From NCBI GenBank assembly GCA_005888735.1, contig VBBN01000031.1, positions 1-64,000 on the forward strand: a stretch of DNA of 64,000 nucleotides, given 5' to 3'. Made by a program: the position numbers and the translations under genes. This DNA comes from Candidatus Bathyarchaeota archaeon (GTDB taxonomy: Archaea; Thermoproteota; Bathyarchaeia; 40CM-2-53-6). Under the pieces are notes generated by a model. The model worked only from the letters and a program-made list of their open reading frames with translations. It searched no databases and was not told the DNA's origin. Positions 27,632 to 36,108 of the stretch are shown one piece after another. How positions within the stretch are numbered: the stretch's first letter is position 1; each line of letters starts with the position of its first letter.

Positions 27632-28192
27632 TCAATGCTGGTAGCGAAGAAGAACGACTCCCGAAGCGAAGGTCCTTGCTTCCAAGAGTTTCAGGTTCGC
27701 TTTGGTCCCTTCTGCAAAGAGACGCTTTCCGCTCCCCAGAACAACAGGATAGACCAAGAGCCGATACTCATCGATTAGGTCATGTTTCATCAGCTCATGG
27801 ACAAGTTCGCCGCTGCCTGCAATCAGGATGTCACGACCGGGCTGCTGCTTTAGCTTCGATACTTCTTTCGCTACGTCTCCCTTTATCAGCCTAGAATTGT
27901 TCCATTCGACCTCGTCCAAAGTCGTCGAGACTACGTACTTCGGGAGACCGTTCATCCTCTGCGCGAAACCCTGTTCGTCAGTCCTTGACGGCCAGGCATC
28001 CGCAAACCCCTGATATGTGACTCGTCCCAGTAAAAGTGTGTCGCTACCAAATAGCTCATCGAATTTGAACTTCCCGATTTCATCGCTCCAGTATGGCATC
28101 GTCCAGCCGCCATGCTTGGACTTCTCGGACCCGCCAGGGTCTTCGATGACCCCGTCCAGTGACACGAATTCTGACACGACTATTTTTCTCAC
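27632..28192 (-). CDS. RibD C-terminal/DHFR-like reductase
   Basis: 186 residues from the GTG at 28190-28192, right after the stop of the upstream homologue. Dihydrofolate-reductase-like fold: VSEFVSLDGVIEDPGG, LLLGRVTYQGFADAW, IAGSGELVHELMKHDLIDEYRL and YPVVLGSGKRLF. These proteins resemble the reductase domain of RibD. The function of stand-alone members is mostly unknown. Tandem with a diverged copy. Confidence 0.83.
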   Translation of the reverse strand: MRKIVVSEFVSLDGVIEDPGGSEKSKHGGWTMPYWSDEIGKFKFDELFGSDTLLLGRVTYQGFADAWPSRTDEQGFAQRMNGLPKYVVSTTLDEVEWNNSRLIKGDVAKEVSKLKQQPGRDILIAGSGELVHELMKHDLIDEYRLLVYPVVLGSGKRLFAEGTKANLKLLEARTFASGVVLLRYQH

Positions 28193-28193
28193 T

Positions 28194-28766
28194 TTATTCA
28201 CCTGTCCTACTATAGTGGAGTTTGACAACCCCTGTCTTGTAAGTCTTGGATTCTAGAAGTTTCAGTTTATTCAAACTGCGTAGGTCGGTGAACAAAGCTT
28301 TCCCCCTGCCTAGCACAATAGGGTTGACATTGAACCGGTATTCATCGATCAAGTCCAGATTCATGAAAGTTGATGCGAGGTTTGGACTAGCGAACAAGAT
28401 GAGGTTCTTGCCGGGTTGTTCCTTCAGTTTGGCCATCTCGTCCCGAATATTTTCTGCGACAATCTTCGTGTTCTGCCATTGAGCCTTTTTCAGGATCCTC
28501 GAGAACACGATTTTGAGTGCGGGATTGAGCCATTGGGAGTGTTCAATATCATGCTTCGTGGCCGTGGGACGATTAGCCGCGGTCGGCCAGTATCCCTCCA
28601 TGAGCTGGTAAGTCACTCGTCCGAATAGAGCTGTATCTGCAGTGCTTACCAGAGCGTGGACATCTTCGAACAACTCGTCATCAAGACGGATCCAGTCCAT
28701 CTCCCCATTTGGTCCCGTAACAAAACCGTCAAGTGACGTATGTACGAGCCAGATGACGTTTCTCAT
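28194..28766 (-). CDS. RibD C-terminal/DHFR-like reductase
   Basis: 190 residues, same fold as the next gene: VHTSLDGFVTGPNGEMDWI, ALFGRVTYQLMEGYW, ASPNLASTFMNLDLIDEYRF and NPIVLGRGKALF. The two are clearly paralogues but differ at many positions, so the duplication is old. It probably binds NADPH. No folate or riboflavin gene is adjacent. Confidence 0.83.
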   Translation of the reverse strand: MRNVIWLVHTSLDGFVTGPNGEMDWIRLDDELFEDVHALVSTADTALFGRVTYQLMEGYWPTAANRPTATKHDIEHSQWLNPALKIVFSRILKKAQWQNTKIVAENIRDEMAKLKEQPGKNLILFASPNLASTFMNLDLIDEYRFNVNPIVLGRGKALFTDLRSLNKLKLLESKTYKTGVVKLHYSRTGE

Positions 28767-28839
28767 CTTAATTCTCCTCCACTAAGCGGAACCTGAAAGG
28801 CCAACACTCGGGTCTTATCTCAAGCTTCGGTCGGTGCCG

Positions 28840-29646
28840 TCAATTTCCTGAACGGTTCTTAGCCGGGTCTATGGAGAACTGTCTCTTTAGCAACTCGTTG
28901 AATTCCTTTGTGGTTTTTACGGGTCGTTCAACCCGTTTGCTCCCTCTCGTCACGATAATTTTCTTGTCTGTGAGGGTCACCATTCCTTCAGGGGTTCGGC
29001 GGGTGCACATTGGCCCTTTTCTGAAGTGGGAATTTGGGGAGATCTGTTGGTAGCGGCATCTGGGGATAAACTCTTCCAGTCTTCGTGGCCGGAATCGGAA
29101 TAGGTATTGGGGTTTCCAGCTCTTTCCCCCTTCGTCCCACCGTGAGAGCAGTCTGCCGTCGGCGTTGGAGGTGATGCGGTAGAACTGTCCATCGTCCTTC
29201 TGAGGAGCGACGCTGTCTACTCGCTTTGGTTCTATGAAGGAGTCTCCAAACCCAACATCGGCGAGCCAACGTTCTCTCAGTCGTACCAGCAGTGTCATGT
29301 GGTCGAATTCTGGAGTGAAACCGCCGTCCTTTCTCGCGACCCGTGCAGATAGCATAGATACCTTGAAACCCAGGGACTTCAGGAGGATTGCAAAGGATCC
29401 GTTAAGTTCGTAGCAGAATCCTCCGCGACCGCGCTTGATTATCTTGTCACAGAACGCATCGTCGCTCAGAGTGATAGGGCGGCCCAAGTGTATGTCGAGA
29501 TTCTCAAATGGTACAGAAAGCAGATGCTTACGATGTAGGCTGCGCAGAGCTTCGATACTTGGGCGAAGAGGGCCGCGATAGGCGATTCGCTCTAGATAGG
29601 CGCTGGTGTTCATCAGCTCATTGGTCGGATAGCCCGCGGAGGCCAC
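28840..29646 (-). CDS. Arylamine N-acetyltransferase
   Basis: 268 residues from a GTG that touches the previous stop. An ATG 11 codons in (29613) is likelier, because it places the catalytic residues at Cys67, His105 and Asp119, close to the canonical 69/107/122. The motifs are KRGRGGFCYELN, FDHMTLLV and LADVGFGD, the complete Cys-His-Asp triad. NATs move acetyl from acetyl-CoA to arylamines or hydrazines. They are widespread in bacteria and rare in archaea, so transfer is plausible. Confidence 0.88.
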   Translation of the reverse strand: MASAGYPTNELMNTSAYLERIAYRGPLRPSIEALRSLHRKHLLSVPFENLDIHLGRPITLSDDAFCDKIIKRGRGGFCYELNGSFAILLKSLGFKVSMLSARVARKDGGFTPEFDHMTLLVRLRERWLADVGFGDSFIEPKRVDSVAPQKDDGQFYRITSNADGRLLSRWDEGGKSWKPQYLFRFRPRRLEEFIPRCRYQQISPNSHFRKGPMCTRRTPEGMVTLTDKKIIVTRGSKRVERPVKTTKEFNELLKRQFSIDPAKNRSGN

Positions 29647-29647
29647 C

Positions 29648-29989
29648 TTAGCTTCTTCGCGGTGAGTCGAAGAATGTTTTCAGAAAATCCTTTGTACCAG
29701 CCGGGCCCGAGAGGGCGACCCAGAACACTTCGTCACCACCTAAGAATCTTATCTGAAACGAAAGAAAGTGACAACATCGTCTCTCGAGAGAAATCCATTC
29801 CGCAATCGTCAGAAAGTTCTTGGACGAGAATGATATTATGTAGCCATCCTTTTCCTCTCGCACGTCCCGGACGGCCGCCATCGCCTCATTCAGGGAACTC
29901 TTGTGCTGTTCGTTTTCCTCGGCCGAGAATACATCCAACTCGCAGGCCAAACGCGACTCGTGAGCTTTCGCTTCTTGACTCGGTCCCAT
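29648..29989 (-). CDS. Conserved small protein with a Cys-Cys motif
   Basis: 113 residues. The segment TIAEWISLERRCCHFLSFQIRF, followed by a WVALSGPAGTKDFLKTFF tail, resembles small bacterial proteins of unknown function that carry LERRCCPFL and end in a GPxGxKxFL helix. No membrane segment. One nucleotide separates its stop from the NAT GTG, so the two are co-transcribed. Confidence 0.7.
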   Translation of the reverse strand: MGPSQEAKAHESRLACELDVFSAEENEQHKSSLNEAMAAVRDVREEKDGYIISFSSKNFLTIAEWISLERRCCHFLSFQIRFLGGDEVFWVALSGPAGTKDFLKTFFDSPRRS

Positions 29990-30243
29990 GACACATCCGT
30001 ACTTCTCCGAGGTTATTACTCTCTCCCCTTTACACTCTGCCGCTTCTTGCCGCTTGCACGAGCCTAACTATAGCAACAGTCTCGAAATCGAACATCCGGC
30101 TTCAATTCCTGCTCGGAGATATCTGAAGCCAAAAACCTCTTGCTGAGATGAAGAGAGTGAACCACTTATCCGTCCAATGTAATAAGCGCCGGAATCACAG
30201 CTTTTCGGAGGGAAGATTTCTCTGGCCAGTCTTGCAGCGATAA

Positions 30244-30976
30244 CTGCGGGTCTTCCGCCCAACTGTTTCTGTCTACTGGCGAGACTCGTATTTATCCAGC
30301 CATTCATCTCAGATTGTCAAGGCTGTCCCTGACGAGAGGAAATTCTGGTATGTAGTTCTAGACGAGACTATCTTTCACCCCAAAGGGGGGGCAGCCTTCT
30401 GACAAGGGGTTCCAGCGGGGGACCGGCTTCAAGCTTGAGGATAGGAAGGCAATGTTCTCAGAAGCAGTCGTGGTGCACTGGGGAAAACTGCTCGACGGGT
30501 CCCCGGAGCTTGGCCCTGTAAACGCACAGGTGGACTGGGACTGGCGCCATCTCCTCATGAGGCGGCATTCTGCTGCTCACCTACTGGACTATTCGCTAGC
30601 CCAGGTAGTTGGTCACGACGCAGTGACGCTGGACTCTTGGCTCGGGGATCCTTGCTATGTCGCATACAGAGGAGACCCTCCCTCACAAGATCAGTTCGCC
30701 CAAATCGAGAAAGTAGAAAACGAGACCGTGACGCGCGGAGGGGTGATTCAAGCCCGACAGGTCGCCGCAGACGAGGTCCACTCTAGTTTTTCCGACTCGC
30801 CAAACCTAGAGCGGCTTCCCAGCCGAAAACAGCTCCGCCTCGTCACCATCGAGGGCTGCAGACCAATAGCTTGTAGCGGAACTCACCTACATGACATTTC
30901 CGAAGCAGGAGGCATCAAAGTCAAAAGACTGGAGAAGATTCCAGAAGGGTTTCGAATCCGCTTCGACCTGGAGTAA
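30244..30976 (+). CDS. Alanyl-tRNA editing protein AlaX, frameshifted
   Basis: Stand-alone editing domain that removes wrongly attached amino acids from tRNA-Ala. The two zinc-binding motifs are intact: HSAAH (in RRHSAAHLLDYSL) and C-x3-H (CSGTHLH). The N-terminal part (VYWRDSYLSSHSSQIVKA, then DETIFHPKGG) is in another frame that joins the rest at a run of seven G (30385-30391). Six would keep frame and give the family motif HPKGGQPSDKG. No ATG, GTG or TTG start is seen between the in-frame stop at 30241 and the conserved region, so the true start is unclear. An ATG at 30452 begins the intact downstream frame. Confidence 0.75.
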
Positions 30977-31099
30977 AATGAGGACCGGTGCTCGGCTTTC
31001 CCCGAAGGACTTCGTGTCAGATGTTACCGTCCCCCCTCGTTCTTGTGAACGTACTTCCTTTTACCCAACACTGGGCCATGTTTAGTTGGATGAGCCGGT

Positions 31100-31399
31100 T
31101 TGAGCGGGCCGATTCTGCGGCCGTTAGAACTTGCTGAGAACAAGCTGTCCCTCTTTCTAGAACGGTTTCCCGAGTATCGGAAGACTCTAAGGCTAGCCCT
31201 GACCCACGAAGATAGCTCTACGAGCCCTCTCAACTACATGGGTTGGCAATGGCATGATGTAGAGACCCATCCGACCAAGCTGATTCGCCTAGTGACTGAG
31301 GGCGTCTCAAGAATCAGCCTCAAGACACGACAAGCGACTTACTACGTTCTCCGGGACAGAGAGGCTCTGAAGCGGGTTCTGATAAAGCGCGGTTACTGA
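31100..31399 (+). CDS. Small conserved-looking protein, unknown function
   Basis: 99 residues from a TTG. Not recognised. Mainly helical, rich in charged residues, with a KTRQATYYVLRDREALKRVL end that could be a small helix-turn-helix. The W-Q-W motif in the middle (MGWQWHDVETHP) is distinctive. Confidence 0.5.
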   Translation: MSGPILRPLELAENKLSLFLERFPEYRKTLRLALTHEDSSTSPLNYMGWQWHDVETHPTKLIRLVTEGVSRISLKTRQATYYVLRDREALKRVLIKRGY

Positions 31400-31531
31400 C
31401 ACGCACACTCTACATATCACTCATAGACTGGTTTTCTTCCGGTCAAGTAGCAGTTGCGCGTGGTGGTTTCGGAATTCCGAAATCCATGGACGCGCATTTG
31501 TACAATTCGAGGGAAATACTTGGCTCTCGTA

Positions 31532-31750
31532 ATGAAGCCGGTGAGCATCGGCAAAGCCATCTACCTCCGCGTACCCAAGGACGTTGAGGAGCTTCTCAGC
31601 TTGATGACAGTGCGGGTCTGCACAGTCGACTTCAAGATTGATGAGAAGGGGTGCAGCCTCGTCTACAATTTCGCAAAGCCAATTTCCGACCTCACCGAGG
31701 AACCAGGAACCCGGCAACCGCTCTGGCTAGAGAAAGAGCTTCTTCCTTAG
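31532..31750 (+). CDS. Small hypothetical protein
   Basis: 72 residues from the ATG at 31532; the frame is open to a TTG at 31454. The start VSIGKAIYLRVPKDVEELLSL and the beta-rich VRVCTVDFKIDEKGCSLVYNF suggest a small mixed fold. No family recognised. Confidence 0.45.
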   Translation: MKPVSIGKAIYLRVPKDVEELLSLMTVRVCTVDFKIDEKGCSLVYNFAKPISDLTEEPGTRQPLWLEKELLP

Positions 31751-31848
31751 TCTCAGCGCCGAGCAAACGCCGTGCCATTCGCCGTGAACCTCCCGTTTTT
31801 CTTTTCCCGTAACCGCTGGGAGACTCTAGAGATTAGAGAAAGGTGGTC

Positions 31849-33327
31849 TTAAACTACCTCAACCAGCGCAAGTTCAGGTTGGCCATTGCCGTGACCAAAC
31901 CTTGCCCCAAAAAGTGGCGTGAAGGGCTTGACACCGCAGACGAGTAGGGAGCCGTCGGTCATTCTGATCCTCAGGTGGTAGTCAGCGGTTCTGAGAAATT
32001 CCTCCTTCACCTTAGTGCCTCTTGAGGCCACTCCGAGGTTTAGTGCCCCGACGTCTCTCATTCCCTCGCCTAGCCCTGCGAAGCCTGGAAGAGCCAAGTC
32101 TTCTCCATAGACTTGAACTAGCTTATCCAAGTCCACGTTGAGCATCATGTTCGGGGAAGTCTTTGCCACCGCAGTCCAATGCTTGTAGAATGTGTTCACA
32201 TCTGCTACAAATTCTCCCTTGAGGGGCAGCCTCCATTTCGCGTCAGGAAGTGTAGAATTATACTCCGTAATTCTTACCCTTTCATTGAAAGCTGCTTCCC
32301 CCACTAGTGGTTGGAGCGACTCCGCAACGCTTTGCGAGCTGTAGGTGCCGGAGGGTACTATGAAGCATGCGCCTCCCTGCTTGACGAAGTTGGCCCTGAT
32401 GATGTTCAGAAGAAGTCTGAGTCCTAGCGGAGGCACGGGGCTCTCAAGGTCGAACAGCACGAACGCTCCCTTCCGAATTCCCCCACCAAGTAAGCTATCT
32501 AGGTCACGGCTTCCTGTCGAAAAAAAGCTCGTGGAGTGAGGAACTGGAGCCAAAGTCTTCGATGCCAGCGGGTCCTCTTGGAAGGGAAGTGGGGCGAGTT
32601 GGTTGAACCTAGCCTTGTCTAGAGAGAAGGGTAACCTTGGGTAGGAGACCTTGAAGCCTCTCAGTTTGTGGATTTCCAATGTCCGGAGTGTTCTACCCTC
32701 TGTCTCAGACGCGCTCAAGGTGACGATCCCGTCGACAAGATAGTCCAGACCGCCAGTGCGTGCCTCGCTTACGACCACAACGCTGACACCGCTCTCGTCC
32801 AGCTCTGAGAAGATAGCGGATTCCATCATTCGGCGTCCTTCCTCGTTGGTGTTCCGCAGTGCTCCTTCCCAACTATCAATGACGAGAAGCGCCGCGCGCC
32901 TAGAATGTTTCAGTCTGAGAATCTGGTTGAAGATATTGTCAGGTTCCGCTCTGCGAAGGTCGTGAAGCTCATCTATCCACGTAGCCTTGGAGGTTCTTCC
33001 AGTCATATTGTCAATAACCTCGTCGAGCCACGGGAAATGCTTCCTAAGTTTGACAGGAGAAACCCTAGTCGAGGCGTACAACTTGTGGCTCTGCTCCATC
33101 GTGCTCAGGATCTCGAGGGCGAGCGAGGTCTTGCCACTTCCAGGCGACCCTTGAACAAGAAGCACGTGCCCTGGCGTTTGCAAGAACTTTGACAGAAGCC
33201 GGACAATGTCAACTATCTTCGGATGTTCAGCGAGGGTATTGGCTAAACGATCAGCAGTCCCCGTCTCGACTTCTTCGGTGGTGGCGACCTGCGGGGATGA
33301 AGGAGAAGTAGGTGCCGATGTTGACAT
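31849..33327 (-). CDS. KaiC/GvpD-like double RecA-fold ATPase, second domain degenerate
   Basis: 492 residues. The N-terminal RecA-like domain has Walker A GSPGSGKT (60-67) and Walker B LLVIDSWEG (about 148-156). The second half restarts with STGSRDLDSLLGGGIRKGAFVLFDLES, the KaiC-type entry, but where the P-loop lysine should be it reads SPVPPLGLR, so it cannot bind ATP in the normal way. One active and one dead RecA domain in tandem suggests a regulatory or signalling ATPase like GvpD. No gas-vesicle or clock partners are near. Confidence 0.75.
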   Translation of the reverse strand: MSTSAPTSPSSPQVATTEEVETGTADRLANTLAEHPKIVDIVRLLSKFLQTPGHVLLVQGSPGSGKTSLALEILSTMEQSHKLYASTRVSPVKLRKHFPWLDEVIDNMTGRTSKATWIDELHDLRRAEPDNIFNQILRLKHSRRAALLVIDSWEGALRNTNEEGRRMMESAIFSELDESGVSVVVVSEARTGGLDYLVDGIVTLSASETEGRTLRTLEIHKLRGFKVSYPRLPFSLDKARFNQLAPLPFQEDPLASKTLAPVPHSTSFFSTGSRDLDSLLGGGIRKGAFVLFDLESPVPPLGLRLLLNIIRANFVKQGGACFIVPSGTYSSQSVAESLQPLVGEAAFNERVRITEYNSTLPDAKWRLPLKGEFVADVNTFYKHWTAVAKTSPNMMLNVDLDKLVQVYGEDLALPGFAGLGEGMRDVGALNLGVASRGTKVKEEFLRTADYHLRIRMTDGSLLVCGVKPFTPLFGARFGHGNGQPELALVEVV

Positions 33328-33968
33328 TATCGCTCATGAAATACTAGTAGCGGGCGGCCTCTTTGGAGAAACGTAACCTTTTCCAAGCTTGGGATACAGG
33401 TCAGCATCGAACTAATGTGTGTGAGTGTATGTGTCCAACCCGCCCAGGCCAGCGTCTCATACGCTCTTTTTCCTCTCAGATTGAACAACCGTTCGCTTAC
33501 AGTGGTCCGCTCGCGGCCCCAAGGGCCGTGAAGGTTGTGCCGCGATTACCAGAAGAACGTCTCATTAGGATGGCACATACAGGATAGATGGGCGCCAGCA
33601 AAGCAATTCAGTAGCCGGTGATTGCGAAGGGGGGCTGGCGATATTCCAGATCACGTAACACGTCTTGGAATCGCGGGACCGCGGTGGAATACGATATGGT
33701 AGCCTTAAAAAGGGCGAGGGACAAGCAGGAAGATCCGAAACTCATCCATTCTTCGAGGGTTGCCTAGCCTGCACCTGTTGAGTGTCCACACGGCCTTGCT
33801 GCCAATGACTCCCTCAGCAAGCCCATCGGTCTTGGGAAGAAGCCAGAACCCGTTGGAATCGAGATGAACCACCGAGTTTTTCGCAATTGGGTCCTGCTCA
33901 TAACGGGAAGGCCTCGGAGAGGGTAGAGGCCTCAACACTTACCTATCGGACCCCCCGATATCTTTCCT
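33328..33968. other. 641-nt intergenic region with strong stem structures
   Basis: No convincing gene; a 77-codon minus-strand frame at 33705-33938 has no family resemblance. The stretch separates two divergent genes and carries several stems: those at 33485-33640 listed below, plus TATCGG/CCGATA at 33944-33960 just before the next start. Confidence 0.5.
33485..33640. ncRNA. Candidate structured RNA, class unknown
   Basis: Nested perfect pairings: ACAACC (33485-33490) with GGTTGT (33533-33538) closing a strong inner hairpin CGGCCC-CAA-GGGCCG (33514-33528). Then CGCCAGC (33593-33599) pairs with GCTGGCG (33634-33640) around GCAAT/ATTGC (33603-33625). I compared it by eye with RNase P RNA and SRP RNA and found neither set of conserved residues. 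The strand is undecided. Confidence 0.3.
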
Positions 33969-34814
33969 ATGAAGATCGCTTTGGCCATCGCAATGGCGAT
34001 ACTAGTTTCGGTCGGTGCGGTCGCTGGTGTCTACCTTTACGACCAGTTCCAAGCATCGCCGCCAAAGACTTCAAGTCCTTCATCAGGCTGCAGTGACCCT
34101 GCGACAATTAACAGCCATGTCTACAATCCGGAAAGGCTTCAAGTCGTCAAATCTTGCATTACCGCTTCAGGAATAGTAGACAACGTGATCGACGAGGCAG
34201 ACGGGGACGTTCACATCCGTCTGAGCCTGGACCCAGCTTACAGCAACTTGACCAATAGTGCCAATGACCAGTACCAGTACGGGGACCTTGTGGTCGAGAT
34301 AATCTGTGTAAACATTCCCACACAGGCAGACGCGACGGCCCCCTGTCAGAACTACACAAACCAGATTCCGATTCCAATTGTCGGCGAGCACATCATTGTC
34401 ACCGGCCCGTACGTTCTAGACAGAGCCCACCACAACTGGGCAGAGATACACCCGGTTTACTCACTAGTAAACCCCTCGCTAACAACTGCAGTAAGTGTCT
34501 CTCAGTATGTTCTGAACATCCGCTATCCTAGCGGCACGTATGATGGATGGCTGGGTCCATCGCCAAGGTCTTACAGCGCAAATGTGACCGTGAGCGGAGG
34601 AGACCAGTTTACCGACACGATTACCCTGTACAGCACTTCGTCCTCGGTGCAGAACATAACATCCATCAAAGTCACCAATCCTGGGTTCTCTCTTGTGTCT
34701 CCCAGTTCAGCAATCACCTTCGGCCCCAATGAAACGTTGAGCATAACTCTTACAATTCAGACGCCTGACACGAATTATGACGGGCCGCTTTACCTCCAGA
34801 TTGTGGCCTCCTAG
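33969..34814 (+). CDS. Secreted or membrane-anchored protein of unknown function
   Basis: 281 residues. The N-terminal hydrophobic segment (about 3-25) acts as signal or anchor, followed by a Ser/Pro/Thr-rich linker. The middle part (about 55-160) resembles an OB-like strand-rich domain (SCITASGIVDNVIDEADGDV, then GEHIIVTGPYVLD). The C-terminal 90 residues look like a beta-sandwich (YSANVTVSGGDQFTDTITLY). There are several N-glycosylation sites. No enzyme motif seen. Confidence 0.65.
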   Translation: MKIALAIAMAILVSVGAVAGVYLYDQFQASPPKTSSPSSGCSDPATINSHVYNPERLQVVKSCITASGIVDNVIDEADGDVHIRLSLDPAYSNLTNSANDQYQYGDLVVEIICVNIPTQADATAPCQNYTNQIPIPIVGEHIIVTGPYVLDRAHHNWAEIHPVYSLVNPSLTTAVSVSQYVLNIRYPSGTYDGWLGPSPRSYSANVTVSGGDQFTDTITLYSTSSSVQNITSIKVTNPGFSLVSPSSAITFGPNETLSITLTIQTPDTNYDGPLYLQIVAS

Positions 34815-34925
34815 ACCCTCAACCAAAGAACCGACGGGCTGGCCGCACTCCTAGGGGAACTCCTCGGGCCGTCAATGCTAATAGGGAGAGCGCGTGTCCT
34901 CTAGCCTCCCTACCAAGGTGGACGA

Positions 34926-35363
34926 TTGGCAAAAACGTCACGGGGACTATTCGCCGGCAACACGCTAGCGAAGAGAAGGGCCCACTTCCGTTGGGCCTAC
35001 CCGCCGTACAAGCGGAGAATGCTTGGGCTCGACTACAAATCCGACCCGCTGCAAGGATCGCCCCAAGGAAGAGCAATCGTCCTCGAAAAGGTCGGCGTCG
35101 AATGCCGACAGCCTAACAGTGCGGTCCGAAAATGCGTACGAGCACAGATCATCAAGAATGGAAAGGTTGTCACCGCGTTCCTGCCGGGCGACGGGGCCCT
35201 CAACTTCATCGACGAACATGATGAAGTCCAGATTGAAGGGATCGGAGGGGCCGAAGGCAAGGCGTACGGGGATCTTCCCGGGACCCGCTACAAGGTCTTC
35301 ACGGTCAATGGCGTAAGCCTCGATGCCCTCTTGAGGGGCAAGAAGGAGAAGCCTCGCAGGTAA
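34926..35363 (+). CDS. rps12: Ribosomal protein S12
   Basis: 145 residues, TTG start. Universal S12 features: [36 protein letters not shown] and the decoding-centre loop [15 protein letters not shown]. Archaeal/eukaryotic S23-type length. In many archaea it follows nusA and precedes rps7. Here it stands 11.8 kb downstream of nusA without rps7. Confidence 0.96.
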   Translation: MAKTSRGLFAGNTLAKRRAHFRWAYPPYKRRMLGLDYKSDPLQGSPQGRAIVLEKVGVECRQPNSAVRKCVRAQIIKNGKVVTAFLPGDGALNFIDEHDEVQIEGIGGAEGKAYGDLPGTRYKVFTVNGVSLDALLRGKKEKPRR

Positions 35364-35524
35364 GCGCGAAACCTAGCCGCCCAGATCCCCCCGGAGGGAT
35401 TTCACTAGCTTTTTCCTGCCTAACCAGTCCGGTTCAATCTATCTTTTTGAGTAAAATCAGTCCAAATCTCATTTTAGTCCGTCCCTAAATAGACCCGGAA
35501 GACTCGTGAAGGCGAATACTGAGT

Positions 35525-35680
35525 ATGGCTTTGGTGTGGGGAGCGGTCTGCTGTGAATGCCAGGTCCTTGCCGTTCAAAACTGTCCGCATTGCATGAGAG
35601 ACTTTTGTGAGAAACACAACTCGCAGCACGGGCAGGTGTGCGAGAAGCTCCATTCGCGCGACTTCGCTGTCGCTGGCTAG
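35525..35680 (+). CDS. Tiny AN1-like zinc-finger protein
   Basis: 51 residues from an ATG. Metal ligands fill the chain: Cys9, Cys12, Cys20, Cys23, Cys28, His31, His35 and Cys39 (CCEC, then NCPHC, then FCEKH-x3-H-x3-C). The order C-x2-C...C-x2-C-x4-C-x2-H resembles AN1-type fingers, with a shorter end. It likely folds around two zinc ions. Function unknown; archaeal AN1-like proteins are suspected in protein quality control. Confidence 0.55.
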   Translation: MALVWGAVCCECQVLAVQNCPHCMRDFCEKHNSQHGQVCEKLHSRDFAVAG

Positions 35681-36108
35681 CAGTTCTCCTGGGGTTTCGT
35701 TTCTTGGGCCTGTCTTTACCGACCACGGCGTCTCCGCAGCTTTCTTTTAGTTGGAATCTTGGCAGGTATTGTGTTCCACTCCTTGCGGCCCCGCACGTCG
35801 TCCAAGCCTCGATCAGCGGTCTTCCCGTTACGATTGCGGAACTTATGACCTCGGATAATTCTATGGAATTCTGCATACTTTCCTCGATCGTCAAAATCTG
35901 CCCCCAAGCCACGCACTTCCACTTCCCGCGAACTTTTACCTGCTCAAAGTGTCAGCACGTCGCAGCTAGTCCTCTCTTCAAGGATCGCAACTTTGAGTGA
36001 TGATTCCTTCCCAATTCGACCCTCACCTAGAGCCACACGTCGACTTGAGATTTTTCTCCTGAACTCCAGCTGGCTTCCCGGTGGTTCTCGGCCTAGGGCG
36101 AGGGTTTG
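35681..36108. other. 428-nt region without a supported gene
   Basis: Several frames are open on both strands but none has a recognisable domain. One plus-strand frame ending at 36000 has a late CSKC. I cannot support a gene here. Confidence 0.4.

Noticed and set aside
30068-30307. 79-codon minus-strand frame upstream of alaX
   Set aside because: It covers the N-terminal coding part of AlaX on the other strand and lacks any domain pattern.
33485-33640. RNase P RNA or SRP RNA
   Set aside because: The stems are there, but the conserved GAGGAAAGUC/ACAGAA elements of RNase P and the SRP domain IV loop are not.
33705-33938. 77-codon minus-strand frame
   Set aside because: No family resemblance and no start context; kept only as part of the gap description.
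35469-35912. 147-codon minus-strand frame across the AN1-like gene
   Set aside because: It is opposite a convincing zinc-finger frame and its composition is arginine/serine-rich without motif.
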